Shown: positions 1 to 6,159, counted from the stretch's first letter. The stretch is DNA of 64,000 nucleotides from Silvimonas soli (GCF_030035605.1 NZ_CP106736.1:2418001-2482000), one strand, 5' to 3'. The notes: a model not told the origin generated them from the sequence alone. Made by a program: numbers and translations.

Positions 1-2015
1 TCCAGTGTGGGGCGCATATGGGCGAAGGTTTCGCCGTGGTCGTCGGCCCAGCGGGCAAACTGGCGCTTGACCATATGGAAGGCGTCACGGTCGCAATGGC
101 GCAGGTTGTCGCAACGTTCGCCTGGCAGCTTGCGGCGCATCATCAGCACGACAGACCGGCTGGTTATGGTTTCTGCTACGCCATGCGCGCCGATACCGCT
201 GATGGCCTTGGGTCCCCACGTAGAAAACTGCCTTGGCTCAAAGCTGTCGCCCACCGTTCGGATGACATAGGCCGTATCCCGGGTGTGGCCGGAATTGATG
301 ACGCCCACCAGCTCCGGGTTGTCCTTCATGAAGGTGTCGGCCTCATCAATGAACAATGACGGTTTCCAGTGTTCCACAGCCCGGAACAAGGCGGCGGGTG
401 TGACGTTGGATGCCCACAGTGGACGGCTGGCCAGCTTCGCCAGCGCAGCCAGCAGCGTCGATTTGCCGCAGCCCTTCTCCGGTGCGGTAATCAGCGCCAG
501 CGGCAATACCGTGGCGTAATCGGCGTACCACGTCAGCGCACACCACAAAGCTGCAGCACGCAGGGTTTCCCGGTCAGCAATGACATAGCGGCACAGCAGG
601 GCAAAGGCATCATCCAGCACGGCAGCACCGTTGACCGGTGTCGGCCATGGCTCCACGTCATCAAATATCACGCTGGTGCCGCTGGTTTCGGTATCGCCGG
701 ATTCGGCTAGCAACTCCTTGCGTGCTGCCGCAACCAGCTTGTCGAGGATGCCCAACGGGATGCCACCCAAGGCCTCACCAGCAGCCTTGCGGATGCGGGC
801 ATAGGCCAACGGTTTCAGTCCGGCCAGATGGATCAGGTAAGCATCTTCGTCACCGGCATCGGGCAAGCCTGCCAATGGCATATCTGCAGTGTCTGGTATT
901 GAATTTTCCTTTAAATCACCCCTAACCGCGTTTCCCTTTACACCCGCAACAAATGCAGCTTCTGACCTTGAAATTTCCTTTAAATTACCCTCACTCCCTT
1001 TTGCCTCTACATACGCAACGTCTGACACTTTTGCCCCCTCGATCTGCTGGCGCATGGCATCCAGCCCGGCCAATTGGTACAGGTCGTTAAAGTCAGAGGG
1101 CGCACCTTTGCCCGCATCGGCCCATTGCTGGCGCTGCTCGTCGGTGAACGTTGGAATGCACCAGCGGGCATTGCCGTGCGCTCTGGCAGCGTTGATCGCG
1201 GCTTGCTGGCCGGTGCCGGATGCATCGCAATCTCCAGCGACAATCAGCGCCAGCGATGGCAAACCTTTGGACAGGCGTTCTGCCACGACAGGCAGATTCC
1301 CTGCATTCCAGCCCACCACCACGGGCAGGCCGGTGGCTTCGTGCAGGCTGCAGCCAGTCGCCCAGCCTTCGCATAACAGGGCTTCGGTTGCACCCTTGAG
1401 CTGGCCCAACACCAATGCCGTACCCTTGACCTGGCCACCGGTGCAGAACCGCTTGCTGCCGTCTTCACCGATGAATTGCAGGTTCACCAGATCGCCACCC
1501 ACGCGCAACGGCAGCACAAGCATGTTTCGCAACTGCTTCGCGCCCACCGGCTTGATGCCTTTGGCGACCACGTATGGATGGCTGGCCAGTACCGGTCCCG
1601 CGGTTTCCCACAGCCTTGCGGCCTTGGCTTTGGCTGCTTCACGCTGCTGGCGCTGGTCTTCATCGGCCAGCCGTTGCGCTTCGGCAAGTTCGGCATCGAG
1701 CGTCGCCCGCTGTTCGGGTGTCGGCGGCGTGTACGGCGTGGCGGGTTTGTAGCCGTGCTGCATGGCCTCATGAAACAGGCTGGCAATGGTTACACCTCCC
1801 GTTTCCTTGATGCCTTTCCAGACGGCTTTGGCGCTCTTGGCGTTGTAGCTGTCTGCGCCTTGGCTCCAGTTGTCCCACAGGGCAAAACCGGCTTCGCCCA
1901 GTTCGCTTTTTATGGCCATGCCCATGCGATACCACACCGCCCGGTCATCGGCGGCAACATGGGCCAGCGCGGCTTGAATGCGATCTACGGTTTCAAAGGT
2001 TTGGGGCGCATTCAT
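1..2015 (-). CDS. P4-like replication primase/helicase (PriCT-2, Toprim, DUF3631-like), 3' end outside window
   Basis: An open frame of 671 codons runs off the left edge without a stop. The ATG at 2015 follows an ideal ribosome-binding site (GGAGGTCGCC). Residues about 8-80 resemble the PriCT-2 primase C-terminal domain. Residues about 213-290 form a Toprim-like fold with CEGWATG near 215 and AGDCDASG near 260. After a linker, a helicase-type ATPase has a Walker A segment (PEKGCGKST, near 512) and a Walker B-like FIDEAD near 556, followed by SGHTRD, as in the DUF927/DUF3631 helicases. This arrangement is typical of replication proteins of P4-like satellites and integrative elements, and it is the last gene seen in the leftward operon, as the alpha gene is in P4. 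It should prime and unwind the element's own origin. Domain names are from memory of the families; the overall call is firm. Confidence 0.88.
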   Translation of the reverse strand, partial: MNAPQTFETVDRIQAALAHVAADDRAVWYRMGMAIKSELGEAGFALWDNWSQGADSYNAKSAKAVWKGIKETGGVTIASLFHEAMQHGYKPATPYTPPTPEQRATLDAELAEAQRLADEDQRQQREAAKAKAARLWETAGPVLASHPYVVAKGIKPVGAKQLRNMLVLPLRVGGDLVNLQFIGEDGSKRFCTGGQVKGTALVLGQLKGATEALLCEGWATGCSLHEATGLPVVVGWNAGNLPVVAERLSKGLPSLALIVAGDCDASGTGQQAAINAARAHGNARWCIPTFTDEQRQQWADAGKGAPSDFNDLYQLAGLDAMRQQIEGAKVSDVAYVEAKGSEGNLKEISRSEAAFVAGVKGNAVRGDLKENSIPDTADMPLAGLPDAGDEDAYLIHLAGLKPLAYARIRKAAGEALGGIPLGILDKLVAAARKELLAESGDTETSGTSVIFDDVEPWPTPVNGAAVLDDAFALLCRYVIADRETLRAAALWCALTWYADYATVLPLALITAPEKGCGKSTLLAALAKLASRPLWASNVTPAALFRAVEHWKPSLFIDEADTFMKDNPELVGVINSGHTRDTAYVIRTVGDSFEPRQFSTWGPKAISGIGAHGVAETITSRSVVLMMRRKLPGERCDNLRHCDRDAFHMVKRQFARWADDHGETFAHMRPTL

Positions 2016-2084
2016 GGCGACCTCCGGCAAATGCAGATTGAGCTGGGGCCTCCGCACTGAAGCGGATAGAACGATTGTTCATGG

Positions 2085-2381
2085 TCAGGCCTCCGGTGTG
2101 GGTCTGGCGCGGCTGGCCAGTTCGGTGGCGTTGATTTCGATGTTGCGCAGGTCGATCAGCAGGTTGGCGTAGTCCTGCAGGAAGAACCCGAGCCCGGTCA
2201 GGATGGAATGATCGCCGCCCACATCGTCGGGGTAGCTCATGGCCAGATCGCCAATCGCCTGCAGCCCGATCAGTCCGTTGACGATAGCCGTATCGGCATT
2301 GGTGGCCAGCGATGACAGTTCAGAAGCAGACAAGCTGTCCAGCTTCTGCGCTTGGGTGAGAACGTAACGTAGGGCGCTCAT
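2085..2381 (-). CDS. hypothetical protein of the element operon (98 aa)
   Basis: Small, mostly helical protein that I do not recognise. Its ATG overlaps the stop of the upstream 79-aa gene by four bases (ATGA), so the two are probably translationally coupled. The protein is rich in Leu, Ser and Ala, has no Cys, and shows no signal peptide or membrane segment. It lies directly upstream of the primase gene, the position taken by small accessory ORFs in the P4 left operon. No function can be assigned from sequence. Confidence 0.7.
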   Translation of the reverse strand: MSALRYVLTQAQKLDSLSASELSSLATNADTAIVNGLIGLQAIGDLAMSYPDDVGGDHSILTGLGFFLQDYANLLIDLRNIEINATELASRARPTPEA

Positions 2382-2617
2382 TGCCGCACCTCCGCTTGTC
2401 CCAGTACATGCGCCTGCTCGCTGATCTCATCGAGCAGGCGGTAAAGCAGGCCAAACCCGGCAACGCGGGCATCGTCCGAGGGCAGCGCCACCGGCATATT
2501 CACCGGGTCGCTGTTCTGCAAGTCGGAATACAGCTCCAGCAGCATGGCCAGACCTTTTGCGTGGCACTGGGTCAGGCACAGCTGGTCAATTTGATCGAGA
2601 TAGGCTTGGCGGTTCAT
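2378..2617 (-). CDS. hypothetical protein of the element operon (79 aa)
   Basis: Small acidic helical protein. It starts at an ATG that overlaps the stop of the 48-aa gene before it (ATGA at 2614-2617) and ends in an ATGA overlap with the 98-aa gene after it. The unbroken chain of four-base overlaps from 3224 down to 2085 is good evidence that these tiny frames are translated. The sequence has two Cys (LCLTQCH) near residue 15 and a FGLLYRLLDEI helix near 55. No family is recognised; a role in replication control or host takeover is only a guess from position. Confidence 0.68.
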   Translation of the reverse strand: MNRQAYLDQIDQLCLTQCHAKGLAMLLELYSDLQNSDPVNMPVALPSDDARVAGFGLLYRLLDEISEQAHVLGQAEVRQ

Positions 2618-2760
2618 TTCGCGGCCCTCCCGGCAATGCCAATGCAGACCAAACCGGCAAGCAGCGCCAGCACGGCAGCAGCAGGACGGTGGGCATAAGC
2701 GAGAACGGCAGAAACAGCGGTAAAGGCGTGCGCGACGGGCGCAATGAGGGCGTTAGGCAT
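2614..2760 (-). CDS. 48-aa hydrophobic small protein (kil-like position)
   Basis: The ATG at 2760 has a Shine-Dalgarno AAGGA eight bases upstream. That AAGGA lies inside the seqC-like element, so pairing with the CI-like RNA would hide it. The product has a short N-terminal part and one strong hydrophobic segment (about residues 12-42, Ala/Val/Leu rich, ending GIAGRAAK), which suggests a membrane peptide. The stop overlaps the next ATG. In P4 the gene just after the immunity region is kil, a host-killing function; equivalence here is inferred from position only. The same frame stays open upstream to a GTG at 3057, listed separately. Confidence 0.55.
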   Translation of the reverse strand: MPNALIAPVAHAFTAVSAVLAYAHRPAAAVLALLAGLVCIGIAGRAAK

Positions 2761-3057
2761 GGTGGCTTCCTTAGTAGTGGAATGCCTGCCATCCGTCGCC
2801 AAACGGGGGTGGCAAGCACGTAGCGGGGTTGGCGAACCGGCACTAAGGAAACCGGCATACCCGAAGGTATCCCCACTACGGCTCGCCATGAACTGGGCGC
2901 ACCAATAGCGGTGTACGGACGAAAAAAATCCGCCAGGGAGGCGGTTGTCCGCCTTAGTAGTCAGGTCGCCAAACCCGGTCGCGGGACTTACCGCGACAGG
3001 CCAAGGATATGCTGGCGCTGGTTGATGTGCAAGGGGGGATGAGAAATGGAGATTCAC
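2614..3057 (-). CDS. possible 147-aa Icd/Ash-like reading frame spanning the immunity RNA
   Basis: The 48-aa frame extends without a stop to a GTG at 3057 that overlaps the TGA of the 56-aa gene (GTGA), an arrangement that allows coupled translation. The extra N-terminal part carries motifs (GGFFSSVHRYWCAQFMAS, then ACHPRLATDGRHSTTKEA) that I recall from proteins annotated as host cell division inhibitor Icd-like or Ash in P4-like prophages. The same bases hold the whole seqA/seqB/seqC RNA layout, so conservation of this frame in databases may partly reflect conservation of the RNA. Either the 147-aa or the 48-aa version, or both, may be made. Confidence 0.42.
   Translation of the reverse strand: MNLHFSSPLAHQPAPAYPWPVAVSPATGFGDLTTKADNRLPGGFFSSVHRYWCAQFMASRSGDTFGYAGFLSAGSPTPLRACHPRLATDGRHSTTKEATMPNALIAPVAHAFTAVSAVLAYAHRPAAAVLALLAGLVCIGIAGRAAK
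2769..2804 (-). promoter_or_regulatory. seqC-like target of the CI-type RNA
   Basis: On the transcribed strand this segment has GTTTGGCGA at 2804-2796 and ACTAAGG at 2775-2769. Both blocks are complementary to the two blocks of the seqB element inside the folded RNA at 2819-2880. The block spacing is longer here (20 bases) than in the seqA copy. The ACTAAGG block doubles as the ribosome-binding site of the 48-aa gene. By analogy with phage P4 it would be a second pairing site; the occlusion of translation is inference. Confidence 0.55.
2819..2880 (-). ncRNA. P4 CI-like immunity RNA (about 62 nt folded core)
   Basis: The leftward transcript can close a 10-bp outer stem: CGTAGTGGGG (2880-2871) with CCCCGCTACG (2828-2819), one G-U pair. 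Just inside it is a perfect hairpin ATACC-TTCG-GGTAT (2870-2857) with a UUCG tetraloop. The rest of the interior exposes CCTTAGT (2848-2842) and TCGCCAA (2835-2829), six bases apart. These two blocks are complementary to repeats upstream (2952-2972) and downstream (2769-2804). In phage P4 the CI RNA is about 69 nt and its seqB pairs with seqA and seqC to cause early termination of the left operon. Size, order and complementarity all match. Processing of the ends cannot be judged from sequence. Confidence 0.7.
2922..2944 (-). terminator. conditional intrinsic terminator between seqA and the CI-like RNA
   Basis: The transcript has CCGCC (2944-2940), loop TCCCT, GGCGG (2934-2930), then A and seven T (2928-2922): a small intrinsic terminator. 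Its left arm CCGCC can instead pair with the GGCGG at 2953-2949 just upstream, so the two hairpins exclude each other. The upstream GGCGG overlaps the last two bases of the seqA ACTAAGG block. RNA pairing at seqA should therefore favour termination. The stem is only 5 bp, so strength is uncertain. Confidence 0.55.
2940..2953 (-). promoter_or_regulatory. antiterminator hairpin competing with the terminator
   Basis: GGCGG-ACAA-CCGCC on the transcript (2953-2940) is a perfect 5-bp hairpin with a 4-base loop. It uses the CCGCC arm needed by the terminator at 2922-2944. Its first arm shares two bases with the seqA block ACTAAGG (2958-2952), so binding of the CI-like RNA would break it. This is an attenuation-style switch read directly from the sequence; its function is inference. 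Confidence 0.5.
2952..2972 (-). promoter_or_regulatory. seqA-like target of the CI-type RNA
   Basis: The transcript reads TTGGCGA (2972-2966), seven bases, ACTAAGG (2958-2952). Both seven-base blocks are exactly complementary to TCGCCAA and CCTTAGT of the CI-like RNA, where the spacer is six bases. Position (after the promoter, before the RNA gene) matches seqA of P4. Confidence 0.62.
3004..3032 (-). promoter_or_regulatory. candidate promoter of the left operon (P4 PLE-like)
   Basis: On the minus strand TTGCAC (3032-3027) and TATCCT (3009-3004) are separated by 17 bases. The -35 matches only the TTG of the consensus and the -10 matches 4 of 6, so it is moderate. The predicted start, near 2997, falls at the base of a perfect 7-bp hairpin (2997-2978, GTCGCGG with CCGCGAC), followed directly by seqA. 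The location fits the P4 PLE promoter. Confidence 0.42.
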
Positions 3058-3224
3058 GGCAGGCGCTCCACAATTTCGCCCTCATGCTTGGGCATGGCAA
3101 CTTCAAACGCGCACACGGCGGCATATAGCTCATCCATGCACGGTTGGACGTTACCGCCAGCGGCATCCAGAACAGCCTTTGCGGTCAGCAGCAAATCCAC
3201 AGCGTAAAAGGGTAACGGGTTCAT
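3054..3224 (-). CDS. hypothetical 56-aa protein of the element
   Basis: ATG at 3224 overlaps the stop of the HTH gene by four bases (ATGA), and the stop at 3054-3056 overlaps the GTG at 3057. The translation is MNPLPFYAVDLLL at the N-terminus and ends in EGEIVERLP, a plausible small soluble protein with Cys residues near 29 and 38. I recognise no family. It belongs to the chain of coupled small genes and would otherwise be missed because of its size. Confidence 0.6.
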   Translation of the reverse strand: MNPLPFYAVDLLLTAKAVLDAAGGNVQPCMDELYAAVCAFEVAMPKHEGEIVERLP

Positions 3225-3556
3225 GCTGCGGCCTCCCCATCAAAGAAGCCAGGCGCAGGCCACTCAGGAACACCCAGCGAGTAACGCGCGACATTGCGGC
3301 GAATGCGGCCACGGAACACCACCTCCGGCTCGATGACTGTTTGTATGTTCCAGCCCTTGGCCCGCAGGTCATACACCCGCGCAGCAGTCTCGGGGATGGC
3401 GCAATTGGCGGTAAGTTCAAGCGATATGGTCGGGCCACGCTTGCGCAGTAGTTCCAGCACCTCGGCACATTGCCCGGATACAACCGGCTGCTTAGAATTG
3501 GCGTTGTTGACTGCGCCGCTACTTTGGGAAACCGGGTGGCGGTTTTTCTTTTTCAT
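3221..3556 (-). CDS. helix-turn-helix domain protein (111 aa)
   Basis: I place the start at the ATG at 3556, preceded by AAGGGGGCGATC, rather than at an in-frame ATG at 3613 that lies inside the upstream gene. The basic N-terminus (MKKKNRHPVSQ) leads to a winged-helix-like unit, about residues 33-70: CAEVLELLRKRGPTISLEL, then PETAARVYDLRAKGWNI. Such proteins are frequent next to AlpA genes in prophages and islands, where they bind DNA. The C-terminus (YSLGVPEWPAPGFFDGEAAA) is typical of that group as I recall it. It could act in element gene control; its target is unknown. Confidence 0.7.
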   Translation of the reverse strand: MKKKNRHPVSQSSGAVNNANSKQPVVSGQCAEVLELLRKRGPTISLELTANCAIPETAARVYDLRAKGWNIQTVIEPEVVFRGRIRRNVARYSLGVPEWPAPGFFDGEAAA

Positions 3557-3566
3557 GATCGCCCCC

Positions 3567-3821
3567 TTATGCTGCCAAGCGGGAATCAATCCAGGCGCGC
3601 ACATCTTCTGCACGCCACGCTGTTACCCGCTCGGAAAGCTTCACCGGTGCCGGGAATTTGCCCCCGCGCACCATGCGCCACAGACTGGAAGCGGAGAAGG
3701 GAAGAATTGCCGGGATTAGCTGGGCTTGGCGCACATACCCAGTCACCGGGAGTGCGCCGTATTGCTCGTGAAACCGTGCGTTGGATGCACGATTAGCGGT
3801 GGAAGTAGTTTGCTGTGCCAT
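3567..3821 (-). CDS. AlpA-family transcriptional regulator / excisionase-like protein
   Basis: 84-aa protein with the compact AlpA/MerR-like winged HTH: IPAILPFSASSLWRMVRGG (recognition region, residues about 36-54), KFPAPVKLSERVTAWRAEDV and a C-terminal RAWIDSRLAA helix. In P4-like elements the counterparts (AlpA, Vis) control integrase expression and act as directionality factors. It lies between the integrase and the replication operon on the same strand, as expected. Likely DNA targets are the repeated motifs at 5789-5863, which is inference. Confidence 0.8.
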   Translation of the reverse strand: MAQQTTSTANRASNARFHEQYGALPVTGYVRQAQLIPAILPFSASSLWRMVRGGKFPAPVKLSERVTAWRAEDVRAWIDSRLAA

Positions 3822-3908
3822 TCGTAGCCCCGCAGTGGGTTGTGGTGAAGGAATGGCGCCAAGTTAAAACATGCTGAAAACGGTGATTAGATCGCTTGCC
3901 CGCTGGCG

Positions 3909-4430
3909 TTATACGTCATCTGGCAGATGTATTACGTCTGCCTGCAAACGTAATGATTTTTCGAAATCGCGTATCCAGTCGTAAATTGTTCGTTCGATAT
4001 TATCGATGGATAGCTTTACCCCCAACTGATCGGCCCTGCGTTCCAGAGGACCTCGAATATTTTTTGCTGCCTGCCTCATGGATTTCCAATTCCTGGATTG
4101 ATACAAGCCTATAGCTTCCTTCCGCAGTTGATAGTGCGGCGCATGCCGTTTCTCGGCTAATCGCTTCGCTTTCTTGCTTTCAAGGTCTTCAAACTCGCTT
4201 ACAATCTGCGGAATGCTAGACGCGATGTCAACGAATCGATCAAGTGTGCGCCTGCTCAAAATCCGCATTCGCTCATAATCTTCCAGCGCTAGCCGCATTT
4301 GCTGCGGAGTAATGTCTAGGCGCTGGCAGTAAGCAGATAACCGTTCGCCTCGGGCGTTAAATCTCTCTAATTCCTGTCGCACCCCGAGAAAAATATCATC
4401 ATCGTCATCGTCAATTCGGTTGCCACTCAT
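3909..4430 (-). CDS. hypothetical protein between integrase and AlpA (173 aa)
   Basis: Predicted to be almost fully helical and strongly charged, with an acidic N-terminal run (IDDDDDDIFLGV) and a basic middle (ESKKAKRLAEKRH, RKEAIGLYQSRNWKSMRQAAKN). No family is recognised. The gene is visibly more AT-rich than its neighbours, which suggests a recently acquired cargo gene. Its last residues (ADVIHLPDDV) resemble the end of the neighbouring integrase (ADVIHFPARTA), and the DNA near the two 3' ends shares TGTATTACGTC. Location between integrase and regulator is a usual cargo position in P4-like elements, where defence genes are sometimes found, but nothing in the sequence shows such a role. 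Confidence 0.65.
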   Translation of the reverse strand: MSGNRIDDDDDDIFLGVRQELERFNARGERLSAYCQRLDITPQQMRLALEDYERMRILSRRTLDRFVDIASSIPQIVSEFEDLESKKAKRLAEKRHAPHYQLRKEAIGLYQSRNWKSMRQAAKNIRGPLERRADQLGVKLSIDNIERTIYDWIRDFEKSLRLQADVIHLPDDV

Positions 4431-4466
4431 AACGCCACCTTGTAAGCGTCATCCCTTGTTATTGGA

Positions 4467-4523
4467 TGCTGCGCCAGCCGGGCAACGGTTCCCGGTTTTC
4501 GCCCCGTCGGGCTAGGCGCAGCA
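4467..4523 (-). other. compact structured element downstream of the integrase gene
   Basis: A 9-bp outer stem (TGCTGCGCC at 4467-4475 with GGCGCAGCA at 4515-4523) encloses two smaller hairpins: CCGGGCAACGGTTCCCGG near 4478-4495 and GCCCCGTCGGGC near 4501-4512. It lies in the 100-base gap between the integrase stop and the 173-aa gene. There is no T-tract, so a simple intrinsic terminator is unlikely. It could be a structured RNA, a processing site or a recombination site. Confidence 0.4.
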
Positions 4524-4530
4524 AACTCGT

Positions 4531-5769
4531 TTAAGCGGTTCTTGCTGGAAAGTGTATTACGTCAGCGCCTGACTTGAGTTTGTCCAGGTAGTCGGCCCAT
4601 ACCTGCATCATTGAGCGCCGGTCTTTAATGAACTTGGTGCGGTTATATGCAGTGCCAAGGGCATCCGGCACGCTGTGGGCCAGTTGGTGCTCGATTACAT
4701 CCCGCTCTATGCCCAGTTCTTCATGCAGGATCGTGCGGGCCATCGCCCGGAAACCGTGGCCAGTGATGTCTTCTTTGGTGTCATACCCCATGCGGCGCAA
4801 TGCGGCATTGATGGCGGCCTCGCTCATTGGCTTTTGCGGGTCGCGTCCAAGAAACACATAGCGACGGTGCCCGGTGAGCGCATGAAGCTCTTTCAGTATT
4901 GCCAACGACTGACTTGAGAGCGGGACAAGGTGAGGCGTTGTGATGCCTTTCCGTAGCCAGCCCTTCATTCGTTCTGCAGGAATATTCCATTCCCCTTTTT
5001 CCAGATCGATCTCTGACCATTCTGCTTTTCGCAACTCACCCGGGCGCGTGAATACGAGAGGTGCCAGCTTCAACGCGCACTGCACGACCAACGTACCTTT
5101 AAAGCCATCCATTGCGCGCAACAGCTCTGCCACGCCTTGGGGTTCCACGATTGATGCGTAGTGCTTGGTTCGCGCGGGTGGGAGTGCGCCGCGCAGGTCG
5201 CCGGATGGATCACGCTCTGCCCGCCCCGTTGCGACGGCATAGCGGAATACCTGGCCACAATTCTGCAAAGCACGGTGAGCGGTATCCAGTGCGCCACGGC
5301 TTTCGGTTCTGCGGATTGTAGCGAGCAACTCCGGGGCAGTGATTTCGGATATTGGTCTGTTGCCCATCCAGGGGAAGACGTCTTTTTCCAGACGCCGAAT
5401 GACCTTCTCAGAGTGGCCTTTGGCCCACGATGGTTGATGCTTTGCAAACCATTCGCGGGCCACAGCTTCGAATGAGCTAACCGCGGCGATTTGTCGCGCC
5501 AGCTTGTCGGCTTGCTTGGATGCGGCAGGATCGATACCGCTGGCCAGCAGCTTGCGCGCATCACCGTGGCATTCCCGGGCGCGCGCCAAACTTAAATCAG
5601 GGTATGCGCCATAAGACAGCGTTTTGCGCTTTCCCCCAAACCGGTAGTCATACCGCCACAGCTTGCCGCCGGATACCGCCACAAGCAGGTACAGGCCATC
5701 GGCGTCTGGCATCTTCTGCGGTTTGGTGGCCGGTTTGGCTTTCTTGATGGCAACGTCTGATAACGGCAT
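4531..5769 (-). CDS. int: P4-type tyrosine recombinase (integrase)
   Basis: 412-aa site-specific recombinase, the usual length for the P4 integrase family. It has the N-terminal arm-binding domain (MPLSDVAIKKAKPATKPQKM, then DGLYLLVAVSGGKLWRYDYR), the core-binding domain, and the catalytic domain with the Arg in TRPGELRKAEW (about 242), HGFR (about 343), the second His in LAHSVPDALG and the nucleophile Tyr in TAYNR (about 376). It sits about 190 bp from the 3' end of tRNA-Ala(CGC), reading away from it, which is the standard layout for an integrase using a tRNA 3' end as attB. Five short repeats upstream are probable arm or operator sites. The element is oriented leftward from the tRNA. Confidence 0.93.
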   Translation of the reverse strand: MPLSDVAIKKAKPATKPQKMPDADGLYLLVAVSGGKLWRYDYRFGGKRKTLSYGAYPDLSLARARECHGDARKLLASGIDPAASKQADKLARQIAAVSSFEAVAREWFAKHQPSWAKGHSEKVIRRLEKDVFPWMGNRPISEITAPELLATIRRTESRGALDTAHRALQNCGQVFRYAVATGRAERDPSGDLRGALPPARTKHYASIVEPQGVAELLRAMDGFKGTLVVQCALKLAPLVFTRPGELRKAEWSEIDLEKGEWNIPAERMKGWLRKGITTPHLVPLSSQSLAILKELHALTGHRRYVFLGRDPQKPMSEAAINAALRRMGYDTKEDITGHGFRAMARTILHEELGIERDVIEHQLAHSVPDALGTAYNRTKFIKDRRSMMQVWADYLDKLKSGADVIHFPARTA

Positions 5770-5788
5770 AGCGGCCTCTGGTGCTGGA

Positions 5789-5863
5789 TGACGGTATTTT
5801 CATGACGGTATTTTCCATTTTTTTGAAATACCGTCACAAATACCGTCAGATGTGACGGTATTT
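5789..5863. repeat. five copies of TGACGGTATTT upstream of the integrase (arm-type or operator sites)
   Basis: Copies at 5789-5799, 5803-5813 and 5853-5863 are in forward orientation; those at 5826-5836 and 5838-5848 are inverted. All five match TGACGGTATTT exactly. They lie between the integrase start and the tRNA 3' end, where lambdoid and P4 integrases have arm-type sites and where AlpA/Vis proteins bind. They may serve both in recombination and in integrase autoregulation. Confidence 0.75.
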
Positions 5864-5889
5864 CATGATACGGCACGACGCGTCATGGC

Positions 5890-5929
5890 GCAAAAAAAGC
5901 CCTTGAATCTAGCATTTTCAAGGGCTTTA
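5890..5929 (-). terminator. intrinsic terminator downstream of tRNA-Ala
   Basis: Reading leftward, AAAGCCCTTGAA (5929-5918), a 10-base loop, TTCAAGGGCTTT (5907-5896) and a T-run down to 5892 form a clear terminator for the tRNA transcript. It lies on the element side of the tRNA 3' end, so it either came with the element or marks that the attachment core extends to it. Confidence 0.72.
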
Positions 5930-5961
5930 GGCATGTAGTGATATGGTATGAAATGGCTGTT

Positions 5962-6037
<76 letters not shown>

Positions 6038-6107
6038 GTCGCATTGAATCTAGCCAGCTGGTTTTTGCGCGTCAAGTTTGCCTGGCATGCTGCATGGCAT
6101 GAACAAC

Positions 6108-6134
6108 AAAAAGCCCGTCAACGACGGGCTTTTT
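6108..6134. terminator. bidirectional intrinsic terminator after secA
   Basis: AAAAAGCCCGTC (6108-6119), loop AAC, GACGGGCTTTTT (6123-6134): a perfect 12-bp stem with A/T tracts on both sides. It ends the leftward secA transcript and separates it from the tRNA gene. Confidence 0.85.
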
Positions 6135-6159
6135 GTTTGAGGCGAGACAAGCTGAACGA

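Noticed and set aside
889..2060. Two rightward frames of 287 and 194 codons
   Set aside because: Antisense to the primase/helicase, which has clear domains and a strong ribosome-binding site on the other strand.
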